A stretch of 64,000 nt of DNA from NCBI RefSeq assembly GCF_910596095.1, contig NC_056548.1, positions 11,557,151-11,621,150 on the forward strand, written 5' to 3'. The position numbers were made by a program, and so were the translations under genes. This stretch comes from Thunnus maccoyii (lineage: Eukaryota; Chordata; Actinopteri; Scombriformes; Scombridae). Under the pieces are notes generated by a model. The model saw only the letters and a list, made by a program, of their open reading frames with translations. It was not told the origin of the DNA and did not search any database. Below are positions 1-12,200 of this stretch, in pieces (the first letter of the stretch is position 1; each line of letters starts with the position of its first letter).

Positions 1-585
1 ATGCATACAAGAGCAAAAACATTACATACTAAAAACAAGAGTAAAAAAAAAACAACAACTTCAAATCAATAAACTCAATTGAGTTCAATTACAAGCAGTG
101 GAAGCACAACAGTGAGCAAATCAGTGACCCACACCTCTAACTTATTCAGTGATTCAAATAGTGTATTGTGAAAATGAAATGGCAATTCAGCCTAGTTATC
201 AGGCTAAAAAGATCTAAATCCAGAAATACTGCAAATACCAAAACAAATACAAAAGTAAAAATCACAAACATTAAGAGAAATATTCTTCAAATCCAAAAAG
301 ATGCACATTTGGAGCACATTTCTCAGTCGCTGTCACATTTCAGGCCCATTATGTGCAGTAAAATACTCAAATATTTGCAAATTTCAAAAAGTCAGATTAG
401 TAAATTGCCAGAAAGAGAGAAAACATTAAACGATACAAAAAATTATTTGTTGAAATAGATGTTAAATTCACTTTAAATTACAAGTTTGAAACGACAGTGT
501 CTAGAGTTTTGAAATAAAGTCTTTAGTTCAGCATCCTATCAGGAGTTACTGATTCATTTTGAGGAAAGTCAGTCATATTACTCAC

Positions 586-2031
586 CCTGATGGTCCAAGC
601 TCGCACCTCATCTGGTCCCGCTGTGAAGAAGTATTCCAGCTGTAGAGCTGCATAGCCGGTCTTTATTATTTTGGTCAGAACACTAAAAACACACAGAGAC
701 GTTCACTTGATCAGCTGTGATGGAGAGGTTCAAACATTCAATGATTGAAGCCCCAAAACTGGAATTTATTTGAACAAGTACAGTTAATTATTTTAATAAT
801 AATTCAGGAGGATTTGCGCCTTCCTTACGGCCGAAATACAAAGGGCATGGATGCGGCGTGACACGTCAGCACGATTGAAATAAATACCTCATTGTACCAG
901 AGGCAATGTGACACAGCAGTGCAACCTTTTTACATTGCGTATCAAAATAATCAATCAAGTCAATGTGTATCCATCATCCTGTAGTTAATACGATCTATTT
1001 AATTAATTAAGTACCAGTTATTATAGCATACGCTTCCAAGCCTTGCATAACCAACTGCATTATCAGTTGGCAACACTCAACGGCTAACACGCAACCACAC
1101 GCTACACAGTAGCAAGTAAAAAAACCCTGCTCTGCCCCACCTATATGACGTCCATGCTTCATGTATTTCAGCCGTCACACAACAGTGTAAACATTATTTA
1201 TTTATTCAACACGACTTGACACAAAAGGTCTTTTTCGCTGTAGACACTTGGGCCTGCGGTTATCCTCCTATGACAAGTCAAAATGTCTGATGTGAAAAGG
1301 GCTCGATGACTTGTTCAATTGACTCAAAATAATATGACTCTGAATAATATTCACCTGTCAACAAACTATAATTAACAATCTCGTTATATTGACTGTGAGG
1401 TCAAACAGTTAGCTGTCGCTTCACTCCAGTTAGATCAAGATAATCTAAAGAACTTTAGAGCTGAAACAATTAGATGATTAATAATCAATTAGACAATCAA
1501 CAGAAAATGTTGATCTCTTCTTCAGTTTCATTCTTGAATGTAGAGATTTCTTGCCTTTATGTTGTTGTAATTTGGACATCTTTGTATTTTGGACTTTTGA
1601 TCAGACCGTCAGACAAAACAACTAATGTGATGACATCATCTCTGGGCTGTGGGAAATGATGAAAAGGCATTTTTCACCATTGTGTGACATTATATATCGA
1701 TTGAATGTTTAATCATAAAAACAATTAAAAGGTTAGTCAACTGATACAGTAATCATTAGTTGCAGCTCTACTTGGCATCTAAACGGCTTCTTGTCACACC
1801 GTGTGTGTACTGTTTGTCTCACCTCTGTGTCTTCTGTTCCTCGCAGTACTTTTTCAACTCCTCCTCCTCCATGTCCTGCAGTTTAGCCTCAACTGCTCCA
1901 CTCAGGGGAATGACCAGAGCACCGGGGTCGTGGGCATCTACCCACTCCTTGATTTTCGCCAACCTGTGGAGAACAAGTTATTCTGAATGCTAAAAGACAG
2001 CTAAAATACATAAATAAATAAAAAGGACATC

Positions 2032-2073
<42 letters not shown>

Positions 2074-4930
2074 GCACATGTAGATGAACATACCATTTGT
2101 TCTTTTTTCTGATGTAATCCTTCTCTGAGAGGTTAACCAGGTAGATCATGGGCTTCGATGTCAGAAACAGGTATTTGTTCAACACCTCAATCTGTAAAGA
2201 CATTAAAATTTTTTTTAAAAATGGCAAAGATTAAAAACAAAATGACAATACACAGATTTTTATCATATATATATGAGAATACATCTCCACATTCTACTGA
2301 TCCATACAGCAGCCAAGTAATAAATAACTGTACAAATATTTGACCAAACACTTACTGACACACTTGTACAGCACAACCAGATTACACAAAAACACATCAT
2401 ACCTCTTTGTCATTCCAGTCATGGTAAAATCGGATGTGTTTCTTCTCGTCCACTATCCAGTTCTTTACCTTCAGCATGATATCCTGAAGCAGGGAGCAGC
2501 AGGTTAGGTGGTGTATACAGACTGATTACACATGATGATCTTCCATCTCCTCCAATAGCAACACATACATAAAACATGCTTTACTCACATATTCAGGTTT
2601 GAGTTTCTTGTCACCTCCTCTGACTGCGGTTTTCTCCAGTTTGTCGATGATTGGACCGACCATTTCCTCATCCTTTAGTCGCAGCTCCTCGTGGATGATC
2701 TCGATGTCCCTCACCGGGTCAACATTACCCTCCACGTGGATGATATCCTCGTCATCAAACGCACCTAAAACACACAATATTTGACAGATGTAGTCTGCCT
2801 GTTGAGTTTATTCACACATGTTTAAATCTAAGGGCCCGGCCTTTAAAAAAGACAACTATATGTTATTTCTAAACCCTTAACTGTTCAGTCAGTATTTATG
2901 ATCATGCAGGTCTTTCCTAAAACTTTAAAAGTGGAGTACTAATATTAGTAATTAGTAATCCTACACTGTTCAAAAGGCGATGAATTTTGAAGACCCTCCA
3001 AGACTATCAAATGAGGTTGTGCATCCAAACTCCATATTGGTCTGAAAATTTCATTTAGCTTTACAGCCTCTCATTTTACATGCAATGTTGGTCACAAATG
3101 TAAAGATTTTTACTCTAAAATAACACAATGCAGAGTTTCAGTACCAATACCAAAATGATTCTTTTATGTCTTCCTTTGATGTAAACACTTAAATGTCTAA
3201 AATTGACAACAAATGTATTAAATTCAGAAACGATCTATCTATATCTATATACTAAGCAAAATTACAAATCTGACCAGACATTTGATGCCCGCTTTTGGCA
3301 CTTAACAGCTTGATACTTGGCATTACAGACACATATTGGTCAGTACTATAAAAGTATTGAGGTTAGATACCCAGCTCTAGGGCAGTTTGGTGCATATTCA
3401 CAGGAACTGACCATGTTGTCCTGTCTGGGCCATGAGCATAAATCCTTTAGTCTTGTTCCCCTTTAAGACATGTAGAAGTGGCACTAACTCGCCCTCTTAA
3501 CACCTGTCCACTCTACTCAGTTGTTACTACACAGCAGCTGCATGCACAACTCACGAGTCATGTGGAAGATGCCATCGCAGGCACTGATGTGGGAGAGGAA
3601 GGCGTTTCCAAGTCCCTGTCCTGAGTGAGCTCCCTTCACCAGACCAGCAATGTCCACAACGTTTAGAAAAGCAGGAACCTTACTGAAGGAGACAAAACAG
3701 CCAGACCAGAAAGGGGGTCATCAATGAGACAGAGGGAAATATAACACAGGAAGAGCTGCAATGATTAGATGATTGACTGGTTAGTCAACTGACAAAAAAA
3801 TTAACCGGCATCTATTTTTATAATTGCATAATCATTTAAAGTGGCAATCTCGAAGATCTTTGTTTCGTCCTCTCTGGCAGCACCGTATGGCATTAAGCGA
3901 TAACTGCAGGTGTGTTTTTGGACCTCACTTGACCTCACTCCCAGAGATCCAAACCATATTGCTGCTGTGTGACGTCACGCTAGCACAAGCGAATTGAAGA
4001 GTGAGTCTGTTGCGTTAGGTCCATCTACCCTCTCTGGTGGATCAACCACTACATGATAGAAATTGCGTCACAAACTGCGCTGCTTGTGATTTGAATGCAT
4101 GGCGGGAAAGTCGCCACCAACACCTGGTTCGTAGTAATCATAATACTGCAAATGCAAGAGCTTTCATCAGCGGGCCATAGGCTCAATCACCGATGTGTTA
4201 CTGCATTCAGCAATAGATAGTGACTTAACAGATGTTTGTTTAAATGAAAATCTTCGATATTGTAACTTTAAGCAAAAGTACCAGACGTTTGTCGGTTCCA
4301 ACTTCTCAGATGTCAGGATCTAATGCTTCTCTTTGTCATACATGATAGTAAAGTAAATATCCTTGGGTTTTGGACGGTTGGTTAGACATAACAAGACACC
4401 TGAATATGCCACTTTGGGCTGTGGGAAAATATAATGGGCATTTTTCAGTATTTTCTGGCATTTTATGAACAAAAATCTTAACCAATTAATTGAGAAAATA
4501 ATCATCAGGCTAATCAATAATAAAAATAATTGTTAATTGTATTTCTAAACACAGACAGACTCATAACACGCACCTGGCTGGTTTATGGTACTGACAGAGG
4601 AAATCAAAGCGCTCATCAGGGACAGGTACTCTGCTCTCATTTGGGTCGATTGTGCAGAACGGGAAGTTCTCTGCAGCTGCTTGGCTTTTGGTCAACACAT
4701 TGAAAAAAGTGGATTTCCTACAATGAAGAGTCAGACAAGGGTCAGTAGGAGGGCAGCTTCAAATGGTGATGTGATGACCCCACAGTAGTTAATTTACTCA
4801 TATCATAAACATCACTTATAACATGTACGTACCCAACATTAGGTAATCCCACAATGCCAATTTTCAGAGAGGTTCCAAATCGTCCAATTAATGGAATTTG
4901 TTTCGGGGCTTCTCCCTTCTTTGGGGGCAT
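586..4930 (-). CDS. ola1: Obg-like ATPase 1 (3' end outside window)
   Basis: OLA1 is a cytosolic TRAFAC-class P-loop NTPase of the Obg/YchF family. It prefers ATP to GTP and is linked to translation and stress control. Eight coding exons are visible, in coding order: 4833-4930, 4574-4717, 3555-3682, 2589-2764, 2403-2483, 2094-2191, 1823-1963 and 586-682. They total 963 nt (321 codons) and every junction is in phase. The ATG sits directly after an AG acceptor, and the protein starts [19 protein letters not shown]. The P-loop GLPNVGKST is at residues 28-36. The G4 position reads NLSE (229-232) instead of NKxD, the family's hallmark of relaxed nucleotide specificity. The visible part stops at AWTIR. 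About 74 C-terminal residues of the TGS domain are expected to the left of base 1. A non-coding first exon lies near 5249-5340. Confidence 0.95.
829..1190. repeat. Degenerate inverted-repeat element in ola1 intron 8
   Basis: TTACGGCCGAAATACAAAGG then GCATGGATG (from 825) is loosely mirrored by CATGCTTCATGTATTTCAGCCGTCAC near 1152-1180. The identity is moderate, so this is only a likely old MITE. The rest of the block is unremarkable. Confidence 0.35.
1457..1769. mobile_element. hAT-type MITE (AGAGCTGCAACTAA family)
   Basis: The left end AGAGCTGAAACAATTAGATGATTAAT is inverted at the right end as ATCATTAGTTGCAGCTCT. The interior shares the phrase CTGGGCTGTGGGAAA with the copy at about 4350-4440. 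It is located in ola1 intron 8. Confidence 0.75.
2033..2071. repeat. (AC)n microsatellite in ola1 intron 7
   Basis: This is about 19 AC units on the plus strand, i.e. GT repeats in the transcript. The run starts about 20 nt downstream of the splice donor of the exon ending at 2094. Confidence 0.97.
3751..4540. mobile_element. hAT-type MITE split by a nested insertion
   Basis: This begins GAGCTGCAATGATTAGATGATTGACTGG. It ends in the AATTAATTGAGAAAATAATCATCAGG...AATTGTTA region typical of the same family as 1457-1769. The middle is interrupted by a TTAA-bounded element at 3836-4271. It lies in the ola1 intron between the first and second coding-exon pairs. The right boundary is approximate. 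Confidence 0.6.
3836..4271. mobile_element. TTAA-bounded inverted-repeat element nested in the ola1 intron
   Basis: The left end TTTAAAGTGGCAATCTCGAAGATC pairs with the right end, which in reverse complement reads TTAAAGTTACAATATCGAAGAT. Both ends include TTAA. It is about 436 bp with no coding potential. It differs in sequence from the 7359/12357/22253 family although it shares the TTAA flank. Confidence 0.65.
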
Positions 4931-5248
4931 CTGCAAGAGTTACAAGAAGTTGGATACACCGTGACACCCACATCAAAATATTTCACTGACGCCAACATTT
5001 CAGCCCTGGTCAAGCAGCACTATGTAGCTCCATCCTATTGAGTCAGCTCCACTGAAAACGTGTTTACGCAGCTTCAGTCATATGCTCATTCAAACACAGC
5101 ATGCTAACGTTAGCTAGTGGCTAACTGAAACTACTCCTAGCTACCTGTTAGCCAGAATATCCGACTCAGCTAATACTACTATCTGCATTCTCCACTAGTT
5201 AAAAGGAGCCCGAAAGCTATTAAACCGGGAATCCTCCTCATTTAGTAC

Positions 5249-5340
5249 CTTTATTTCTGTTCTTCGCCTGTGGGCTACGTGGTGTACACTCCTGGTATCT
5301 GCTCACACCGGCCGCTCCAGTGGAAAGGCAAGTTGGAGAG
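5249..5340 (-). promoter_or_regulatory. ola1: ola1 non-coding first exon and core promoter
   Basis: The ola1 start codon lies right at an acceptor site, so the 5' UTR must be on an upstream exon. A GT donor reads out of the minus strand at 5247-5248, after a GC-rich stretch (5249 to about 5340). Just upstream on the minus strand are a CRE-like TACGTCAC (5401-5408) and a TGATTGG CCAAT-box match (5372-5378). The transcription start is not determined, so the upper boundary is approximate. Confidence 0.55.
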
Positions 5341-5429
5341 CATAGCGGAAGTGTTTTGACGTGAGGGGTCTCTGATTGGTCGGACGACGAGATGAAAATG
5401 TACGTCACAAGTGTACGAAGTGGCATTAA

Positions 5430-5620
5430 ATTAAATATTTACGGTTAAAAAAAGCTTTTACGATAATAAATAAATAAACCAATAATAAGTATTTACGGTA
5501 TTTTTAAAATTAAAAAAAAATAAATTAAGTATTATCATATAGTATACAGTAAAAAAAAGTATTTACGGTTTTTAAAAATTAAATATTTACGGTTAAAAAA
5601 GTATTTACTGTTTAAAAAAA
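5430..5620. repeat. Cluster of TATTTACGG motifs upstream of ola1
   Basis: The motif TATTTACGG recurs at about 5436, 5490, 5560 and 5584, with TATTTACTG at 5604, separated by AT-rich spacers of 14-60 bp. This is a degenerate minisatellite directly upstream of the ola1 promoter. Confidence 0.7.
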
Positions 5621-6831
5621 AAAAGGAATCAGCATCGAGGACCTACCAGTGAGTATGTCTCAAGCCTGCAAAAGGCTGTGGCGGCCTTGGACAGCACCAG
5701 ACATTGAGGTAATGAGTTCATACTGTGGGTCATACTGCATAAAGTCACTTGTTATGAAAAAAAAGCAAAGAAAAGACTGAAGGGCAACAGTGAAATGAAC
5801 ACTGAGAAATACACTGCATGAACTTTGTTGGACTTGTACTGTAAACCAAAGGAACGGGTAAAAGACTAAAGTAATTGAGGCCGAAACTTTAGTTCTGTTA
5901 CACTTGGTGATGGATGTATTATTATAAGAGCTCTTATAATACATCCATGGTACAAGATGGGAGCAGAGAACACTGTGTAGCGATTATTAAGCTAAAGTGA
6001 TATTTTTGCATTTTGCAGAAAATCTTAATTAAATGTGTACTACCAGGCTGAGCCAGTGACTTCATTTTGTGCACCACTAACTTACACATACAGTTAGTAT
6101 TCTCCAAGATCTTTCTTTAAGAAATCTGATTTTATTGCCTACCTTTTCTGTTAAGTTATTTTTCTATTTATTATTATTACTTTTACCCTTTGTCTTGTTA
6201 CCATGTTGACTGTATCAACAAATTGAAAGTGAAGTCATGTCCTTTATGTCATTTTTATTTCATTATGATGCCTAAATTGTTTTCTGTTATTTTATTATTG
6301 TCACACATGTTGTAAGTGACACTTTCTATAAGTAAAGTGACGGGAAAATAAATAAGTAAATAAAGTATTTACAGTCTGATTAGACAGACGTTGACCAGTG
6401 ACTTAACCAAACCAGTTCAACAGAGGACTTGATTTCAGGGACATGAATCCTGGCAAATTACTATGAAACATAATTCGTACATTATCCCATTTTACCCAAA
6501 GCTAAAGAAATGTATTTTCAAATTAATTAATGATATATTTCCCTCTAGCGAAAGATTCAGTTTTGAAAGTTAATGCTGAGCATGTGGATGTAATCTGTGG
6601 ACTGGTTATTAAAGAAAAACGAGAAAATCTGCTGATTAACAAATTTCTCATAATGGCAAAATAGTATATCCACAAAGTCAAATTAATGGAAACACCATCC
6701 ATTTCTAATGTTTTATACAATGAGTTTCAACTGTATTGCAAATCCCTGTAGTGTATGAATTTAAAAATCTGCAAAGAGCTGCTGAAATGTTTATAAGTTT
6801 ACAATTTAAGGGTGCAGTGTGAAGAATTTAG

Positions 6832-6874
6832 TGGCATCTAGCAGCCACTAAATCTTAGTGGCTGCTAGATGCCA
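6832..6874. repeat. Perfect 19-bp hairpin
   Basis: TGGCATCTAGCAGCCACTA (6832-6850), the 5-nt loop AATCT, and the exact reverse complement TAGTGGCTGCTAGATGCCA (6856-6874). The surrounding GTGAAGAATTTAGTGGCATCTAG resembles the terminus of a common fish repeat, so this is probably a collapsed MITE. Confidence 0.85.
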
Positions 6875-7358
6875 AAAGTTCCCTTTTGACTTTGAAAGCA
6901 GCAGCTGACAAACTGTCATCAAAAGGTTCATGTTTTAGCTGTTGTTGAGTTTGTCCTGTAGTCATGGAAACTTTGTAAAACTTTGTAACTCTTATTACTT
7001 TTTGATTTGTTTAGTTTTGTTTATAATTACTGACAACAAAACTTGACAGCAAACGTCAGTATTGGCATGAAAAGTGTTTTTGTTTTGTAGTGTAATGTGC
7101 TCTTACACTGCATTGATGCTGTCATGTTTTGCTATTTTTCTGTTTACACTTAGAAAAAAAAAAACAGTTTAAGATCCCCTCCATGCATATTCTCAGACAT
7201 AAAAATACTCCACTTTGAATAATAATTTATGCCTGATATGGTTTTTCCACAAGGAAAGTCCAATTACCTCATTTTAATCCTTAAAAGGACATCTACAAGC
7301 CTACTTCTCATTCCTTGAAAAATCCAGAATCTATGAATATGGAAATATTTTTCATTTC

Positions 7359-7718
7359 TTAAAGGACAAGTTTACAATTTTTTTTTAACAAGTCTGTCTT
7401 AAAACAATAGGTAGGCGCCAAAATCAACAACGAAATAGGTTTTTCTTGCATAATCATTTCTTCTGTTCATACTGACCATTAGAGGATCCCTTCATAATGC
7501 ACTTACAATGTAACTGATGGGGAAAAAAACACATCTTCCTTGTAAATTTTTCCACAAAATGACTGTGTGGACACACGGTCCCCTCCATCACTTACAATGA
7601 AAGTGTTTAAAGGGGATCTTTTAATAGCCAGTATGAACAGGAACCTCTTTCAGTGTTCATATGGACACCTCACTGTTGTTTTAAGACACACTTGAAAAAT
7701 TGTGAATCCATCCTTTAA
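7359..7718. mobile_element. TTAA-flanked fold-back MITE, copy A (shortened)
   Basis: This element begins TTAAAGGACAAGTTTACAAT and ends with the inverted form TTGTGAATCCATCCTTTAA. It is flanked by TTAA on both sides. It matches the outer parts of copies B (12357-13007) and C (22253-22917) but lacks about 300 bp of the middle. It lies in the intergenic gap between tra2b and ola1 and has no coding capacity. Confidence 0.85.
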
Positions 7719-8387
7719 CTGCCTGATACAAGATGTCTCCTAATTCACTGTAAAGTCCATTCTCAGTGTTTGTGCACTGGATGCTTCAAGTTTCCACATC
7801 ACACTTGTCTAAGTTGTACACTGGACCACGATTGGCTTGCAATCTAGTTGTGATGTTACAAATCATGCATGTAGGTACCTGTGTTAACCTCAGAGCACAG
7901 AGAAACTTTCCCCCTTCAGCAGATGAATGTGAAAACAGCCTTCTAGTGTTAAACTCAGCACAGTGAAGCTCGAACTTCACAGTAACAATAAGCAAGACAC
8001 ATTTTTAAGTGGAGGGAGTCTTTCACTTTCAACTGAAACCAAAACATACGGTGACACTCTTATATGGTTGTTGTGAGAAAGCAAGCTGTCCCATGGAACA
8101 TTAATTCAGAATTAGAGTACATGAGCATCATTTTACTGCTATATATCTGACTTTTCCAATATTTCCACTCCCAGAATATTTTACAAGCCACTCTACATCG
8201 GTTTAGTGTATGATGAATTTCATTATTGTATAAACCTCACTGAGTTTTGCAAATGTTCTGTTCCGTGAAGGATTTTAATCAACAAAGTGAAATCTGAGAC
8301 GACACAAGTTCTTTACAGGGCTACATTATGGAAGATCACTTTCATTTGGAATAAGATGTATTGACGAAATCCGATAAGTAATATTTT

Positions 8388-9200
8388 TTTATTTGTGTCA
8401 AGTAAAACAAAACAAAACAAAACAAAACAAACTCATGTCAAAACAAATGTTTAATGGGCACTCCTGCAACCATCCAGCACCATTACTCAACAGCAGAAGA
8501 CATAACCAAGAACAAGTCAATTTTTATTGCTTATATACACAACCGGGGGAAAAAAAAAGAAAAAAAAAAAAAAAAAAAGTACTTTCCACCAAGAAGACAA
8601 AATTAAAAAGAAACATGGTATTTAAAACATATCCAAGAGCAAACTAAGATCTTGACAGTTTCAGAGACCAGCTACATACAAACAGGAAAAAGAGAAACTG
8701 TAATACAACTGTCACAGAAAAACCTGCTTATATATAAACACCAGTCTGTCGAGCCAAGGACACACTAGCCAGCCCTTCGATTAATTACCGTCGCCAAACA
8801 GGTTATATTTTCATTCATGCTTGTCACAATATGCAAAAAAACTACTTCACAGATTTCAATTAAGCGAGGTGAAAAGTTAGGGCTCGAGCCAATGGAGAAG
8901 TCATCAGTTCTAGATACAGATCAGGAGAATTGTCAATCTCCACCGAAACAATTATCATGATTTTTTTCTCCTACAAATTTAGTGACGATTAACTCGCCGC
9001 TAAAGTTTTAATCATGCCGTTTCAAAAAAAATCTGCGTAAACAATATTTATTCCATTAAAGCAAATTTAAAGAATTGTGAGACCTTGGAGGAGGTATGCA
9101 TGTGGACCGCTTTCTGATTGTATAATAATCTGGTGAAAACATAAAAAGAAACAAGCATCCAAACAATAACACTGAATCTGTCGTCGACTCTTTTTGCTGC
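8388..9200 (-). other. tra2b: tra2b 3' UTR
   Basis: The last exon continues past the stop codon at 9201-9203 without an obvious splice site. Minus-strand AATAAA signals lie at 8522-8527 and 8388-8393, and either could define the 3' end. The UTR contains a long A-run on the plus strand (8550-8578), read as a U-rich tract in the mRNA. The far signal lies next to an AAAAC pentanucleotide repeat (8401-8430). The exact end is not known. Confidence 0.55.
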
Positions 9201-12200
9201 TCAGTAGTGACCTGTGAAAAAAAAAAAAAAAAGACATGATGAGAGATTAAGTTTGTATTTGTGTATAATCTAAACTGTTCAAGTGACAAAGTATACATTT
9301 CATTCAAACTGTGATTAAGTTCATATTGTAATCCCTGCTGAGGTGTGTTAAAAACATGGGTTAAACATACGTGGCGAGTATGACCGTGATCGGGATCGAG
9401 AGCGGTACCCTCTGCTGTAGTAAGGAGATGGAGATCTGCGTCTGTAGGGCGAAAAACAGAAACAATACACTTCACTTAAAGCCTTTAAAATTACACATGG
9501 TTACCAGTTGACTGTACATCTTTAATTTCAGTCATATTTACTTTTGCTCTTCAAAAAAAGTTAAGTAATTCAAAAAAGTATAGTATTCTTACATGTTTAC
9601 TAAATTAATTGTAATCTGTAGAAAACGTTTTCCTGAAAGTAATAGTTGCAGTTCTATTTAATGGTCATGGTCAAGTGAGATACAGGAACACAGGAAAAAA
9701 ATGACTCACCTGTATGATCGGTACTCTCGGTCCTCATAGCGATCATAATCGCGATCGTAACCTCTTTCGTAACCTCTGTCGTAGCCCCTGTCGTAGTCCC
9801 TCGAGACACGCCGCGATGAACCGCCGCCACTGAAAATACACGCAGAATTAAGTTTAGCGACATCTCAGATGATACCGTAAGCCTGCTGCTTCTGAAAAAA
9901 AAATATCCGCCTGGTTAAGAAACACTCACTATGTGGGTCGTCCCATGTAGATTCCAGGAGTCGGGGTGTGGGCTCGTTTGGTAATAGAGAAATCCACTCG
10001 AATCCTGCGTCCATCCAGCTCCATTCCGTTAGCACGCTCCTTGGCCTGAAAGAGACACAGTCTGTTATCTAATAAGAAGATGACATAACTTGCATGTTCA
10101 TCCTTTGCTTTGATGTTGATGTATTACAAAGACTTCAAACAAATATCCCTTTTATACAGGAGACACATGCAAGACGCAGGTCTACTTAACAGGACAAATA
10201 GTGGTTATCACTGTTAGCTGAGACTCCAGTCTGGACTGTAGTTACACACACTTCACCAATGAAACATATAATTTGTACACAAACGTTCGCTCTCATTCAC
10301 ACAATATGTTGTCAAAAAAATAAAACTCTTGTCGTCTTCTTATCCTCTTTACCTCCTTGGAGTCCTCATAGTTTTCAAAGTAGACAAAAGCAAAGCCTCT
10401 TGAGCGGCGCGACTGCTGGTCATACACTATGTTGACGTCACTCAAAGGGCCGTATTTAGAGAAGACCTCCCTCAGATCCCTCTCAGTGGTGTACAGACTC
10501 AGACCAAACACACCCAGGCAGGTGTTGGGGTCTGGGTTGGCCTGTGAGAGTCAAAGAGGAGGAAGAGTGTGAGAAGTAAGCAGGAAAAGAAAAAAAAGAA
10601 AGATGCAGTGCACACATAGATCTTTCTTGTAAATAAGCAACAGACAGGAGGTGTGTAGTACAAGCAAAATCTGTGAAATGTAAAAAAAAACAAAAAACAG
10701 GCGATTCATGAATACATGCACATTATTGTTTTTTCTTTTAATTGGATGCATGTGTAAAAACTGTGCAGCTTTTAGGGTCTGGATGGTGGGGTGTAACAGC
10801 TGAAACAGCAGCAACTAAGTGCAATTATGTTATAAATCAAGTGATAATTATAAAATTCAGTCACACAGCAAACTTAAGACCTTTTCAATGTTTTGCCAGG
10901 TTAGAATAAAATGTTGCATTTGTTGGTTTAAAACAGGAAATTTGTAAAAAAAAAACAAAAAAACAAAACAATGCTTTTATTCATGATCTTCAAATCTAAA
11001 AACTGAGCACCAATAGTATGCCTGTGATATTTTTTATACCAAATACTTTGAGGGATGTCTACTTAACTTCTAAATTCACAAACCCCAAACCAAGCATGTA
11101 GAAGAAGCATTACGTACCCTGTTACCAATGTGTCTGCGGCGGTTCGACATGGGGGAACGGCTGTGGCTCCTACGCCGGCGGTACTCCCAGCTACGAGATC
11201 GGCTCCTGGAGCGGCGTCGGTGGGAGCGGGAACGGGAGCGTGAGTAGTGCCTGCGTGAGCTTCGATGGGAACGGGACCTGTGGAGACACACTATATCATG
11301 AAACCAACTCTGAATCTGTAATTAACTTTCATCGTGCTACAACTTTAAAATGTTTACATTCACATTTCACAACCAACTTTACCTGGATTTGGATTTGGAC
11401 CTGGATCGAGAACGAGATCTGGACCTGGAACGGCGGGAGCCATCTTTGGAGCGTGCTGGTGAGCGGCTGGTGGATTTCACCGAGCCCCGAGGGGATGCGC
11501 TCCTCGAGCCAGGCCGCGAGTCCTGGACAGACCAGACACTGAGTTCAAATCTGCTCCGCAGGTAAGATTGTGCCAAATAACAAGAATAAAAAGGGCCAGG
11601 AGGTGAATGCGTTCACCCTCTACATTCCCCTTTCAGAAGGAATTCACATTTAGGAATTTAGCAGGTTTGAAAGAAAATATTTAGGAATTTTCTTATATAA
11701 AAAAGGTGATACATAGCAAAAAAATAATTAAAGTAGAATTTAATTTAGCTCAAATACAGATTGAACAATAAATCTAAAAGGTGTAGAGGGATTGACCTGA
11801 TGTATCTGATACAGAGAGGAAAAAAAAAAAATCAAGCATGCTTTAGAGAAAGAAACAGGATGAAATAGAGTAATAACATAGCAGGCTGTTAGGAAATTAC
11901 TCATACCCTGGTCAACTTCTGATCTTAACTTCATAACTTCTTTAACTTCATTACTTCAAAACAACCCTTCATTTCTTCTTTCTTCTGTTTGACATTACGA
12001 CTTCCTTCTCCTCCTCTTCCCCAATTTATCATCTGCCATTACAACTCTAGTAGTGGGGACAGATCTTGATTGCTTCTTTTCAGCATCCAATACATTAGCA
12101 TGCATCAACACCATCAGCTTCAAACATTAACAACTTCACATCTGAAACGTCTTCCGCCTTTTTCTTTCTTCCAACCTCAACCTTAACAAAGAACAAACAA

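Larger units (their letters stand above)
5621..8387. other. Intergenic region between tra2b and ola1
   Basis: Apart from the TTAA element (7359-7718), a near-palindrome at 5910-5948 and the hairpin at 6832, I see only AT-rich unique sequence. None of the open frames has splice context or a family signature. There is no recognisable RNA gene. Confidence 0.6.

Noticed and set aside
1..585. Search for the last ola1 exons (KGTKAPQ... to the C-terminus)
   Set aside because: No matching sequence in any frame; the remaining exons must lie left of the window.
8393..8647. Lysine-rich plus-strand frame at the tra2b 3' end
   Set aside because: It is produced by A-runs and an AAAAC repeat, opposite the tra2b 3' UTR.
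11240..11565. Plus-strand frames opposite tra2b RS exons (repeated [12 protein letters not shown])
   Set aside because: Shadow of the RS-repeat coding sequence on the minus strand.
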